Positions 45,858-57,601 of a stretch of DNA of 64,000 nucleotides are shown in pieces (within the stretch, counting starts at the first letter, position 1; each line of letters opens with the position of its first letter). The stretch is taken from assembly GCA_019671005.1 (NCBI GenBank), contig CM033726.1:19527608-19591607 (forward strand), read 5' to 3'. The stretch is from Hibiscus mutabilis (taxonomy: Eukaryota > Streptophyta > Magnoliopsida > Malvales > Malvaceae). The position numbers and the translations under genes were made by a program. The notes beneath the pieces are model-generated. The model was not told the origin of the DNA and did not search any database. It saw nothing but the letters and a program-made list of their open reading frames with translations.

Positions 45858-48800
45858 TGAAATACCTCGGTTTTGGGCTTAGATGTTTTAAAGGTTGGTT
45901 TAGAGGTCCGGTATTAGAGTTTCAGGATTAAATTGGTTTAAAATTTTTTAAGGTGATAAAATTTAGGAAAAATATTCTAAAATCATTATTAATTATATTA
46001 AGGATAATGGTTAAATCAATTTTGGAAAATAAGATTTGGAAATCAGACGTTTTGGCTGGTGACCAAAATGCAAGTTTTCAAAACATCTTTTTAAGGTGAC
46101 TAAAATGAAAAGGTCAAACTCTTAGAATCTTTAAGAAGCTATTTTCCCAAGTTTTTCTGATGATTTCTTCCTTAATTAAAAATATTTTAACATGTGTTTT
46201 AAAGTTAGTTAAAAATGGATTTTAGTTAAAAAGTTAGTTAAGCTCTTTAAAGAAAATTCACATAACTTTTTCTCTCCATTCTCTCCTCAGCCAAACACTC
46301 AAGTTTTCATCAAAATCCAGAGGTGAGAAGTATTTTAACTTGTATTTATGATTTGTGATTGATTAATTAATATTGTTTTTACAAAATCTCATCTAAATCT
46401 TGTGTTCTTAGCTTTTATCAAACCAATTGAGGGAGAAATCTCACAATAGGGGTAAGGTCCGTGATCTCTTCTATTTTATGGTTCTTTACTGAAATTCCCA
46501 AGTATTTGATCCTTGATTTATGAATTGTAAACTGATTTTAATATTTTATAAATGTTTAATTGGGTTAATTGGGTAAAATTGATGTAATTTTTGAAGTGGA
46601 TCTAATTTCCAGTGTTTAAAGATTGATGTAACACATATTTTGGATATATTATGATATTGATAAGTTGTTTTCAGCAATAGAATGCCGAAACTCTTGGATC
46701 TCTAATTGTTTAGGTTGTTAGATTTGAGTTTTTGTGATGATATTCGAGTTTAAGTTTTGCTAGAGGTAAAAGGATGTTGGGAAAGGGTTTTTGGTTGTTA
46801 ATTGATGTTGATTGATGGGCTGAATTGTTGTTTTATGACTGGCTTAAGTTTTGGAAATGTTTGATGATGATTTCGGTTTGTTTCGGATGGTTTCTTAGTG
46901 GGAAACCTGAGAGTTGCGGGGTTTTGTTTTGAGGTAGTGGTTTGAATGCATAATGATGCATTTATCCTCTGGTTCTATGAGTTTAAAACAAGGGATAATC
47001 AAGGCGTCGAAGCTTGACGCTGTTTTGTTGCTTGCCGGGAGCTTGTTTTGGGTGGGCAAGGAAGGCGAAGCGTATCGGTGAGTGGAAACTGGTTTTAAAT
47101 GCTTTTCAAAGGTTTGTAAAGGTTGTTGGGAGTTTAGGGTAAGCGTGAGACACTTACCTAAGCTTGGAAGTAAGTTTCCCTTATTTTGCTCTTGAATATC
47201 GGCTTGGATATGAGCATGTTGTTTTCATGTTTTGGTAATAAACATGGCATGATTTACTTACTGGAAATGCATGATTTTGAGTATATATGCAGGGGTTTGA
47301 AAGTTTATTAAATGCTAATGAACATTGGTTTTCATTCTGGTTGCATATGAGGTGTTTTGCATAATGCATTGTAAAACAGTAAGTAAATGGTTTTGGTAAA
47401 TGATATATTGGCTACGTGACAAGGTGAGAAAACAATCGGATATAATTGGCATGCCATAGGATTAAAAGTGCACTATAAAATATGAACAAAATCGATTGTG
47501 GCCATGGGTCCTTGAGGTATGGCAGTTTAACAAGGCCACTCACACTGTTGGGGACCTCATTTGGGGCATGCAGTTTAACTAGGCAACCCAAATTGATGGT
47601 GATCTTACGGATTAACTAGGAAAGGTTGGTACACTTGCGGTTTAACTGGGCAAGGGTGGAATCTCGCGGTTTAACTAGGCGAGGATGTCAAATCTTGCGA
47701 TTTAACTAGGCAATATTTGGGATATCTTGCGGTTTAACTAGGCATGGTGTGAGAGATCTGTGTCTCCGATATGTATAGGATAGAGGTAGTCTATCCGGGT
47801 CACTATAAATGCCAATATATGTGAAAGTTCATGTGTTGAACCTATTTTATAATGCTTTGGGATTTAAGCATGGTTTGTTTATAATTCTTTGGGATTTAAG
47901 CATGGGATGTATATGATGTTGCATAAAGGTTGTTATGCTTTGATTCGATTGGAATCATGGAAAATGCTTTGGTTGTAAGCATGTTTTTGGAAAACAAACA
48001 TATGGTTCTCAAATGGTTTTAATGCATCATTGTTGTATGAGCATCCTCACTAACGCTCTCTTTTTCCTAATGATGCAGAGCACTAAGGTTTGGGGGCAGC
48101 AAGGGGCAAGGCTAAGTGATCCAAGGACATTTACAAGTTTGAGTATGAACTCGGTTTTTATTTTGGTTAATAAGGCAATTTGTTCACCATGGTTTTTGGG
48201 AGTTGTAATTCTGTTTCCTTATGGATTTTAAGTATGTTTCTATGCTGGTTTTTGACGATGGTTTGATGTTGATAAGTTTGATGTTAATCCTTGCTTATAG
48301 TTGTGGATGGATGGTTGTTTAGGCATGCATCTAGAGCTCCCTTGTTGTTTTCCAAGTTGTGTTGGTTTGAATAGGTTTAATATGTCGTGTTGTTTGTGTT
48401 AGCATGTTGCTTATGCTGAGAATGGTCTATTTGTGCATTTTAGTTTGTTTGACAAAGTGGTTTAGGAAGCATACCTCTAGAGTGATCTTTTGGAAGCATG
48501 AGTTTGAATTGGTTATTTAACCTTGGCATAAATTTGAGCTTAGATATTTATGGTTGTTTGTATGCATGTGTGCAAGTTGCTAGGACCTAAATGCATCTAG
48601 ATTCGAGTGAAAACCAGTTAAATGTGACATTACAGACCCAGGCGTACCGTTACGCGGGGACCGTATCAGTACGACTAGGCAATTTTGGGCAGGGTGTTTT
48701 GGTACAGATGTAGGCATTTCGATACGCTTTATGGCTACTGGAATCTCACCTTTTTAGAACGAGCTCGCATACTGAAACACCGGATGACCGCATCGGTACG

Positions 48801-49343
48801 GTGTTTTAAGAAATTAAATAGAATTTTTGTATTCAAAAAGGCATACCAGTACGGTGCTTGGTGTACCAAAACGAGTTGCAATACCGTATTGATAAGGGCC
48901 TTAGCGTATCAATACGGAGGCAGTTACTTTTGTTAATGTCATGGAAAGGCAGTTTTGGTTTCTTTAGTTTTAGTCCCTAGATCTTGTTTTATCAATTGAA
49001 TGAGCATAGATGATCGTATTATGCTAATTTTTGACACGTAAGCATGCAATATATTTAATTAAATGTTGGTAACTTGAAATTGGTAAAAGTCCTTGTATAT
49101 TGTTGAAATTGCAATTTAGTCCCTAAATTGCGTTTGTATCCAATTGGATATCGCTTCGATGCCCGGTTGAGATGAGTTCTCACCTATGAATAATATGTAC
49201 ATGTAGGAAAGTAATAATGCATCTAGACAAGATAAAAGATAAAATGGCCGCGTTTTAGGTTTTATCTTCTCACTTTACTTCGGTAAACCTAATGTAGCCT
49301 GCTCGATTTGGTTTTGTGACTAGGTCGGGTCAAGGGGGTTACA
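45858..49343 (+). repeat. LTR2 of D (3486 bp), shared by both internal regions
   Basis: Starts TGAAATACCTCGG and ends GGGGGTTACA. It is 3' LTR to internal 1 and 5' LTR to internal 2. It holds the same short tandem repeats (47515-47745) and CGTACCGATACG-like cluster (48640-48920) as LTR1. Confidence 0.92.
47515..47745 (+). repeat. Short tandem repeats (GGTTTAACTAGGCAAGG type) in D LTR2
   Basis: Counterpart of 39265-39495, with the same seven-copy layout and small sequence differences. Confidence 0.82.
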
Positions 49344-49348
49344 TTTGT

Positions 49349-49367
49349 TTGTATCAGAGCTAGGTTT
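49349..49367 (+). promoter_or_regulatory. Primer binding site remnant of D, second copy
   Basis: TTTGTATCAGAGCTAGGTTT-like stretch. It lines up with the PBS at 41035 but the leading TGG has changed, so priming would be weak. Its presence shows that a second internal region starts here. Confidence 0.85.
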
Positions 49368-49579
49368 GCGAAACGTTGGGATGTTGTTGTTTGACTAGCT
49401 GATGTTGTTTGAACTGCACAGTGATTGTGTATATGTACGGTGATTGTTTAATATCATGTTGAGGTATGAATGGGGAACACATTGCCTATTACCGAGGTTT
49501 TAAAATGCGTTTTAAAGTTGGCATGGATCCTTTTCTTGATGCTAGCCTAACTTTAATGTGTTTTGATTCTTTTGACAGC

Positions 49580-50470
49580 ATGGCTCGACGTGAGACATGA
49601 TCAATGGCTAATACTATCGGGATTGGGCAGAATAACGAGATAGAAGAGAATTCCCCTCATGTTTTACCTCCTCCTCCGATGGTTCCTCCAGTTGACGTTG
49701 GGGTGGGTTAAGTACCTCAGGTTTACCAAGTGTCTGTATATGGTGATTTGACTCTGTTAGTTTAAGAAATAACGGGAGCTTTCCAAGCAGCGATGGCTGG
49801 AGTGCAGGCACAAGCACCGACTCCTACTGTGGTGGCAAATCAAGGTTTACCCTTGGAGCGTCTGAAAAGTTTGGAATGTGAGGAGTTCCAGGGTTTGAGC
49901 TCTGAGATAGCCGAGGGTTGCCTAGAAAAGATGATTAGCATCTTAAATTAGATGGGAAGTAATGAGGAGAGCAAGTTGGGTTGCACTATATCACTGCTGC
50001 AAGGTGATACATATCATTGGTGGGTGACCTCAATTGCTGGCGTTCCTGAGGCAGATGTTACTTGGGAGTTCTTTCGGAGAACTTTCAAGAGAAAATATCT
50101 TGGCACCCAGTATTTGGATATGAAGAAGCGTGGGTTTATGTTGCTGACACAGGGTGGCATGTCTATTGCCGAGTATGAGGTGAAGTTTTTCCGGTTGAGT
50201 TAGTATGCTCTGGAATTAGTCCTAGATGCTCAGGGAGCTCGTGTTGTAGAGGAGTGTGAACAATGTTGTAGGCGCCACACGAGTACATGTTGGGGTAATG
50301 CTGGATGTTGTTAGATTTATGGATCGTCATATCATATAAAGTGTGATTGTCCTCGAGCTGTGAGGGATTCAGCGACACAGGTTGTTGCACCTGTTAAAGG
50401 TGAGGACGTGGCAGGGGTAATTTTAGAGGCACGAGGATGGTTAGAGGGTTATGGCTCATGCTGTAGCTGT
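49580..50470 (+). pseudogene. Gag of D, second copy, with an internal deletion
   Basis: Starts at the ATG at 49580 (MARRET then a TGA shared with copy 1). An open piece (49952-50203) has GCTISLLQGDTYHWW, DVTWEFFRRTFKRKYLG and AEYEVKFFRLS. Near 50228 about 260 bp present in copy 1 (about 41919-42186) is missing, with a short CAGGG/TAGGG match at the join. The finger region follows (50255-50360) and is also damaged. This is a separate lineage from copy 1, not an exact duplicate. Confidence 0.85.
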
Positions 50471-50519
50471 GAGACCGGAGAATGGTGGACTGGCTCTGGT
50501 CTTTGCTTACCGCAAGGGT

Positions 50520-51132
50520 CGTAATGATACGGATATGATTGCAGGCACCTTTACCTTGCAATCCTTGTCATTGTGATCTTTATTGATTTGGGTTCTACTC
50601 ATTCATATATCTTGGGTGAACATGCATCCTTGTTAAATGGTCCTGTTGAGATCCTTGATGTTGGCATGTTAGTAACTAGTTCCTTTGGTGAGCCGGTTAC
50701 TACTAGGAAGTTGTATAGGCAGTGTCCTTTGGTTGTTTAAGGTCATGAGTTTGCCGCATATCTAATAGAGTTGCCATTCAATGGTTTTGATATCATTCTC
50801 GGCATGGATTGGTTGAGTGAGCACAAGGCAGTTGTGGATTATGAATCCAAAAGGATTTCCTTGAGGTTGGCCGACGATTATGAAGTTGTGGTGGTTGGCG
50901 AGAACGTAAAGCTCTTGTCCAATGTTGTTTCAGCTACCCAAGCAAAAAAAATTATGCAAGGAGGTTGCCAAGCTTATTTGGCTATTGTGATGAATCCTGA
51001 AGCCAAGAATGTTCGAGTGCCAGACATTTGGACTCTTTGTGATTTTCTAGAGGTTTTTCCTAAAGAGTTGTCGGGTTTACCGCCGGATAGAGAGGTGGAG
51101 TTCGGTATTGAGCTGTTTGTGGGTATGGCACT
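50520..51132 (+). pseudogene. Protease and start of RT of D, second copy, truncated
   Basis: Protease with FIDLGSTHSYILGEH (active Asp kept) after a frame shift, then an open 127-residue piece from 50771: FDIILGMDWLSEHKAVVD, LADDYEVVVVGENV, FLEVFPKELSGLPPDREVEF (start of the RT region) and LFVGMAL. The homology to copy 1 stops at about 51132-51143 inside GTGTGCATT, where MITE sequence begins. All of RT palm, RNase H and integrase is missing. Confidence 0.88.
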
Positions 51133-51670
51133 GGTGTGCATTATTTGGTTTTAACCGAATTAACTGACTGAACTGATTTTTTTTTGGTTAACTCGGTCGG
51201 TTAATTTTATGTAGATTCGGTTAATGGTTAATTTTTTTAGAAAGTCAGTTATAGGTTAATTCGGTTCGAAACTAGTTAATTAACTGAATTAATCAAAATT
51301 ATTATATATTAAATATTATATATATTACATATATTTATTTTTGGTCACTGGACTTTTAAAAATTATAAAATATTCATTAAATTTTTTTGATATATTATAA
51401 AATGTTCATTAAACTTTTATCAAATTAGTATAAAATGAAAGTTCTGTGACTAAAAAGGTCATTTTACCATAATTTAGTAACAATTGTGTAATTTACTCAA
51501 AATTTTATAACAAATTTCAGTTAATTTGAAAATCGATTGAATTAACCGAAATAATTTTGGTTCAGTTAATTCGGTTCAGTTAACGGTTAAAGTTTTAAAA
51601 ATTTTGGTTAATTCGGTTATGGTTAATTCGGTTCGGCCACCGACCGAATTAACCGAATGCACACCCCTAC
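51133..51670 (+). mobile_element. MITE M2 (hAT-like), about 535 bp
   Basis: Terminal inverted repeats: left GGTGTGCATTATTTGG, right the reverse of GTAGGGGTGTGCATTCGGTT. Subterminal AACCGAATTAAC / GGTTAATTCGG words are repeated many times; the middle is AT-rich and there is no ORF. The right side is followed by TTGTAGAT, the partner of TTGTAAAT next to M1. The left end merges into D's RT through GTGT-CATT, so the left TSD is absent. The hAT assignment rests on the 8-bp duplication and the TAGGGGTGTGCA-like terminus. Confidence 0.85.
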
Positions 51671-51678
51671 TTGTAGAT
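51671..51678. repeat. 8-bp target duplication of the MITE, right copy (TTGTAGAT)
   Basis: Pairs with the inverted 30788-30795. E sequence on both sides aligns with B's PPT-proximal 3' UTR (3503-3550), supporting a single original MITE insertion in E. Confidence 0.65.
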
Positions 51679-51694
51679 CAAGGAAAAAGCAAAT

Positions 51695-52365
51695 ACCATA
51701 TAAAAGGATTCATGTCAACTCGGCTACCAATTAGATCTACCACTTCTTTAGAAGGATTCATGCCGACACGACTACCAATTGGATCTACCTCTTCTTCAGG
51801 GGCTTCAGACCATATAAAATTATTCACGCCAACACGGCTAACAATTGGATCTATCTCTTCCTTGGGAGGCTTCATAACATGTAAAAGGATTCACGCCAAT
51901 AAGGCTACCAATCGAGTCTATCTCTTCTTCGGGAGCTTCAGACCATATAAAAGGATTACCAATTGAATCTATCTCTTATTCGGGAGGCTTCAGACCATAT
52001 AAAAGGATTCATGCCAACACGGCTACCAATCGGATCTATCTCTTCTTCAAAAGGCTTCAGAACATATAAAAAGATTTGCGCCAATACGGCTACCAGTAGG
52101 ATCTACCTCTTCTTCAGGGCTTCAGACCATATAAAAGGATTCACGCCAACACGGCTACCAATCAGATCTATCTCTTCTTCGAAAGGCTTTAGACCATATA
52201 AAAGGATTCACGCCAACACGGCTACCAATCAGATCTATCTCTTCTTTGGGAGGCTTCAAAACATATAAAAGGATTCACGCCAACACACCTACCAATCGAA
52301 TCTATCCTTCTTCAGGGCTTCAGATCAGATAAGGATTCACCTTCACGGCTACCAATCAGATCTCT
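51695..52365 (-). repeat. About 64-bp tandem repeat in E 3' UTR, about 10-11 units
   Basis: Each unit holds ATATAAAAGGATTCACGCC, AACACGGCTACCAAT, GATCTATCTCTTCTTC and GGGAGGCTTCAGACC words. The AAGGATTC core recurs near 51705, 51753, 51817, 51880, 51998, 52066, 52135, 52199, 52267 and 52325, usually 63-69 bp apart. The sequence is unlike B's array although the element type and position are the same. Confidence 0.88.
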
Positions 52366-52684
52366 TCAATAAATTACCCTAACTTCATATCTTTCGACAT
52401 AAAAAGATGATCCCTACTCTCGAATAACCGAAGAACGAAAGACCTTTGGAAACCCTAATTATGCAAGCCGTAGAACTCTTGATTCTCGAAGGTCTAATTC
52501 TCCTCTTGTGAATCTATAGATCAAGCCCTTTATCAATCTTCGAATACCTGTTTTGAATAAACAAATGCTATGATGGCATGAGTTAGCATGCTCCTAACAT
52601 AAGGACATCTAACTACAAATGAAGCATGAGTAGAATCATCTTTAAAATTGTTGGGGAAGAACTCTTGCTTTCTGGCCGGTCAGC
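52366..52684 (-). other. E 3' UTR between arrays, no gene
   Basis: No ORF of note on either strand and no recognised motif. It resembles the unit-free part of B's 3' UTR only in composition. Confidence 0.5.
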
Positions 52685-54060
52685 CCTAGCTCCTATGGGC
52701 CCTTTGTCTTTGCAGAATCTTCATCTTTTGTCCCTTCTTGAAATGGTGCTGCTAGCTTGCATTGGTCGGAACACAATCTGTCACTTCTTGAAGTTCAACA
52801 CTGGATCATTGCTCCCACTTCACTTGGTCTTAAATGTTGTCTCTTCTTTGACCTTTCGTGATGAGTCTCCTTCATTCTCAACATTAGGGTGAGCAGCGTG
52901 CCCCCAAGTTTCTAAGCTTTTCGTAATTCGATAAGGCCCAATTTTCAATTTCCTAAACCAAACAAAGTATTTCTTCTATCTTTATCGAATCTTCATTTTT
53001 CGTCTCATTCTGAAAGGCAATTGCTGCCTTACAGTAGTCATACAAAATCTATCGTTTTCCATCTTGTAACATTGCCCTCACTCAACTTGGGCTCTACTAT
53101 CACCTCTTCTACAACTCTTCACAACAAGCCTTCTTCTATCTCAACGTTGGGGTGAACACTGTGCCCCCAAGTTTCCAAATTTTCCTTATCTCAATAATGT
53201 CCCCAAAGCTTCATTATTATGAACCATACAAAATATTGTGGCAGAAAGTTACTTCAAGTCCTTTAGCTGCCTAGCGTACGAAATCTTGCTATTATTCTTA
53301 TTACATTCTCTGATAAATTACTCATTCATTCTAGGCCAACCATGCAGATCCTTGACCTAACACTCCAACCACAGGGCCATGCAGGAAGCCATTCTTCTCA
53401 TTCTTTACCTTGGTAGTACCTCATCTCACCTCTGGGTTTCACTTTTGTTTTGCCCCTGACCCATCATTACGGTCTTTTTTCTGTCTCGCTGTTGGACTGA
53501 AAACATGCCCTCTAAACCTCCAAACTTCTTTTCTTCAATAAGGCTCAATCTTCAATTTGCTGATCCAATCAAGACATTATGGCAAACATTCATTTTGAGT
53601 CCTTGAACTATGCCGCGCACTGAGTCGTGCTATTATTCTCTTCAGAATCACTGACAGGTTTTGTAGTAGGCCGACCATGTACATCCTTGACCTAAAACTC
53701 TATTACAAAAGCCATGCAGAAGAACAATTTTCTTCTTTCTAGATCTTGGTAATAACTTATCTATCCTTTGGGTTTGGTTGTTATTATTTTTTTGCCTCTG
53801 ATCCAACGAGATGGTTTTTCGTCCATCTCAACGGTAGGCCAAAAACATGCCCCCTATGTCTCAAAATTTCATTTCTTTAATAAGATTCAATCTTCATTCT
53901 TTTGAATCAATCAAGGCATTGGGACAGACACTCACTTTGAGTCTTTGAACTGTATAGCATACCAAGGCTTGCTATCATTCTTTTCTGGATCACTGACGGG
54001 TCATCGGTGTTAGGTCGATCATGTACGTCTCTATCCCCAAATTCTAAATTTTATTCTCAA
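52685..54060 (-). repeat. Second tandem array in E 3' UTR, about 260-345 bp period, four diverged units
   Basis: Anchors: GTGCCCCCAAGTTT at about 52898 and 53160, ATGCCCTCTAAACCTCC at 53506, ATGCCCCCTATGTCTC at 53847. A second anchor, GATCCTTGACCTAA, is at about 53346 and 53682, with a weaker form near 54020. Units also share CTTCAATAAGGCTCAATCTTC and TTGAACTATGC-like words. Degenerate but clear. Confidence 0.8.
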
Positions 54061-55319
54061 AACAATACAAAGAAACCCTATTCTTCCTATTCATTTCTCT
54101 CTCTTTTTCTTTTATTTTTCTATTATTTTTTTCTCTCTTTTTTCTCTTTTTTCATTTATACGTCAGTTTGCCAATTAACATTTCAAAAGAGGATGCGTTT
54201 TGGGTTAATATACAAAATAAAAATCAATAGAAAAAGAATATAATGCCTCGGATATCATATACAAGAGCGTCTTAGACTAAATCCCCCTCCCCCCGTGATC
54301 AACAACGTGCCTTTGAAAGTTGTGGCGAAATTTGAAGTTGCGAAATTCCTCCAAGATCACTTGGTTCATCCTCATGATTAAGGTATTTGCTTGATCTATT
54401 TGAAAACTACTCCTTCTAGTTCTCATTGTTTTTCTCCATAGTATGTTTATGGTTCCCGAATTGGTTTAACCCATGGAGTGCAAAAATATTGATCTGAGAA
54501 TTTTAGTACAAGTGGAGTCTTCCAATTAATATCGTGTCAGTGTCTTCAAAGAGTCATCTCTGACGCTAGGGTGTTGAGCAGGTGGAGTATATTTCCTTAT
54601 TATATTTGTTCCCCCCCACAGCTCCATGAGGATGCTTCGAGACTTATTTGATTGTTCATTCATTTCTTAGTTTTTAAATGTTCTCTTTCTTCTCGGGAAT
54701 TCAACTAATCACAGTCCTTTCACTCGAGAAAATGATGGAGCATACAACAATACCCTAAGTTACACAACATAGTCATGATTTGAAAACTTACTCATATAGC
54801 CAAGGCTTTTGACTCAATTAGAGTAAGTGGAGCAAAGCATCCTTATTTAGCCTTTTTGCTATAGTGGAGTACCTTCTAATTATTTTTTTTCAAAAATTCT
54901 CGCATTCAAGCAACTCCATTGGGCTTTTCTATAAGATCTTCTTATCATCGAACATTATCAAAGGAGTAGTAGTCTTACGTCTCGCGCTTTACCGACCGAA
55001 GTGTACAAAGCAGGGAATCATACTTTATCGTGATCACAATATTCGATTGATCTTCCTTTAGAATCAATGCCACATCATGCACGTGATATACGGGGATCTA
55101 CGAGGGTAAGAAAAAATATACAAATATATATTTAATTAAAAGATGCATCCTTTCATTGAAATGAAGCAAACATAACATAAGCCCTAACAAGATTCTTGCT
55201 ACTTTTGGGCAAACAGTAGCAAAGTTGGTTTGATGCATTGCTACAAAAGAAACGAACACAAGGAATCATCAAATGGATATCAGCACCTTCATAAAACTCA
55301 TCCATATCATTCTATCTCT
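54061..55319 (-). other. E region between gag and the 3' arrays; no pol
   Basis: In an Ogre-type element protease and pol should be here. I find no RT, RNase H or integrase motif on either strand, only pyrimidine-rich DNA (54080-54160) and AT-rich spacer with repeated GTGGAGTA-like words (54515, 54580, 54860). A short - strand reading just after gag (about 55300-55170) ends in a stop and matches nothing I know. Confidence 0.6.
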
Positions 55320-55321
55320 TA

Positions 55322-56184
55322 CCACCTCAAAAGACCAGCTTCAATCAGACCTTGGACCTTTTTCCTTAAAGCTCTACAATTTTCTATCGTATAGCCTGTA
55401 CTCCCTATGTGGTAGTTACATACTGCATTGATGTCATAATTCCTGGGATAGGGAGGACCTTTTGGCTTCGATAGGACAGGGGTCAGCAATTTTTTTCAAC
55501 AAGCATAGAAAACAAATCAGTGTAAGAAATTGGTAGAGGGATGGCAGGCATTTTCTTCTTCTCCCATTTAGGACTCTTGATCTTCTTCTTACTCGAGCCT
55601 TTCATATTCTAGGGTATGGCCCATGACGAGGAGATTATCAGCTTCTTAGGGACCTTATAGGTGTCATTAACATCATGGTCAACTTGCTTTCGAGTTGGTT
55701 CTCTATCTATTGACAAAGGCCAAATTTTCAAGAGAGAATTCTCAATCTTACCCAAAGCCAATTCGATGGGACATCAAGATGCAGTACGGACTACCTCATA
55801 CTGTTTGACAATGGCTTGTTCTTCATTAGACAAAGTCTTTTACACTATAGAGTCGTAATTCTAACTCTCATTTATCTTTCCAATCTCCCTTTGCCCGAAC
55901 GAGTTTTCAGTCAAACACTTTCCTTTGGTCATGATAGCCATCATATCCCTTAATTCATTGATTTTCCCTATAGCTTCCTCTTGGAACTTCTTCACATATG
56001 CCCTAATCTCCTTTTGATTCCCAATCAAAAGTTCTTGGAGCTCCTCAAGCTTATCCACCGTAGCTACTAGGTCATTTATATTTCTAGAGCTGTACTGGCT
56101 CAGAGTCCTCCCTTTGCTCTCTCTATTTTCTGAGATGAATGCTCTTCTCACGCTGGCTTTCATTTTAGCAAAAATTCTTTCCAT
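55322..56184 (-). pseudogene. Gag of E
   Basis: The - strand 107-residue open piece 56184-55861 is Glu/Lys-rich coiled coil (LEELQELLIGNQKEIRAY). Further on, through stops, come a MPAIPLPISYTDLF-like linker (about 55550) and the Cys/His module PPYPRNYDINAVCNYH...ENCRALRKKVQGLIEAG (55456-55322). The latter matches the layout of the B module near 11200 and is typical of Tat/Ogre gags. It would give a particle protein. Several stops (e.g. near 55860, 55843, 55500) show it is decayed. Confidence 0.82.
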
Positions 56185-57054
56185 TTGATTTCTTTTGTGT
56201 AGGATCTTTGATCACTGGCACGAGATCCCCAACAATTAATTTTATTGTTTCATGAATTAATGCATGCAGTGCATCATATGCATGATAGAAATAATTAATT
56301 ATAAACGAACACTTCGAAATGCACAAACGAATGCAAACATGAAGCACCAAAATTCTTCTATATGAAAACCTTTAATCAATTTTAATACATTGCAATTTTT
56401 ACGAACAGATGCGACATAATGTAAACATGAATGGAAAGAGAAATACTGATCTAGAAAATATCCTCATTAAACAACTTGCACTAATAGAGATATCGTTCCA
56501 TTACAATAATGAAAGAAAACCGCTGGACATACGACCCACACTAAGATGGCCTTTTGTTCCTTTTTCGACTCTTCCTTTACGTATTCTTAAAGTCCGATAG
56601 CATCCCGTACTAGGAACTGGAGCCATAGGGCAATTCCTCATACTTGAGCCATCAAGTTTGTCGTCTTTTGTCCTTGCCCCCGAATATTCTAAGCAACATC
56701 TCAGATTCGTCCTATCATCGGTATTTGATACTTTTGGGTTACCCCTTTGCGGCTTGCAACTTGGTCCTTGAGCTTCTGAACCTCGGTTTCTCTTTCCTCA
56801 AATCTACCCTTCGGCCAATCACTCTTTTGTGGGAATTCCTCAGAATTCTTCTCGTCGCTGTTATGTACCTAATCTCCCATTGATCAAGCTTTTAATTTCA
56901 GACTATTTTCAAATCAGTGTTTTCTTTATGATATGACAAGATAAAATTTTAGCAATGGAGGTTAGTAATGGACCGAACAAATAAATTAAACAATCAAGTG
57001 AAAATTTTAGCAAAGCGAAGTAACCAACAAAGAAAAGTGAAAACCTAACCACAT
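56185..57054 (-). other. Upstream region of E gag, weak coding traces
   Basis: Possible decayed ORF1/gag N-terminal sequence on the - strand (about 56880-56650, Lys/Glu/Arg-rich, EERETEVQKLKDQVA-like word across shifts), plus CATGCAT-rich spacer at 56250-56285 like that between B ORFs. No DUF7745-like landmark is found, so ORF1 is probably missing. Confidence 0.45.
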
Positions 57055-57601
57055 GAATTCTAGCTCACTATGGTTGTCTGTATGGCTCTAATCGGGGTGG
57101 GCTTGCTAAATTCTCACGCATGTGGGTTCGGTTCTAATCAAGGATACCTGAACCTATCTTATTGCCTACTAAGATAATAAGAGCCCCAATTCTGGCCTGT
57201 TGAAGGCTTGCGAATTGGATTCAGTTTGAGGGAACACACGACTTAGTGACGTGGAGGCTGCTCACATGTCAAAGAGCGTGGATTCTGGAAGTGAATTACC
57301 GACCCGTGGAGGGCTACTCACGTGCGTATGTGGCGTTTTACTCTCACTCAAGGGACAAAGCTCGGGTATATAGCTTGATGATCATGATGCAACACATGTC
57401 GGTGATTCCTTAGAAATTAAATGAGCAATTAATTCAAAACCATCAATTATATAAGTCTGTGTAATTAAAGTTATATCTTCAAACAGAACCAATTAACAAA
57501 AGTCAATTTAAATTTCAAAATTTCCATCATTAAAAGCAGCATAGATTTTATTGGTTTAACTCTCTATTTTGTTTTGTAAAAAACAAAAATTTGGTCCCCA
57601 G
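57055..57601 (-). other. 5' leader of E with damaged primer site
   Basis: Part 57061-57235 aligns with B's leader (15240-15415; GTATGGCTCTAA, CTACTAAG and TTGAATTC-like words). At the LTR edge only TCCCCAG (57595-57601) of the tRNA-Arg PBS is left. The 13 bases that should pair with the tRNA 3' end (B has CAGAGTCGCCATC) are missing, so this copy could not prime reverse transcription in the usual way. Confidence 0.75.

Larger units (their letters stand above)
37540..51132 (+). mobile_element. Element D: tandem chromovirus array LTR-internal-LTR-truncated internal
   Basis: LTR1 37540-41029, internal 1 41030-45857, LTR2 45858-49343, internal 2 49344-51132. Internal 2 starts again with a PBS remnant and gag and stops in the early RT. 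So one LTR is shared by two internal regions, as after LTR-LTR recombination between tandem or sister copies. There is no third LTR; the array runs into MITE M2 at a GTGTGCATT-like microhomology. It is a chromovirus of Tekay/Del type by PBS and chromodomain. Confidence 0.85.

Noticed and set aside
54080..54160. Pyrimidine-rich CTTTTTCTTTTATTTTTC tract as a PPT (reverse strand)
   Set aside because: No LTR start next to it; E's real PPT is at 30801-30816.
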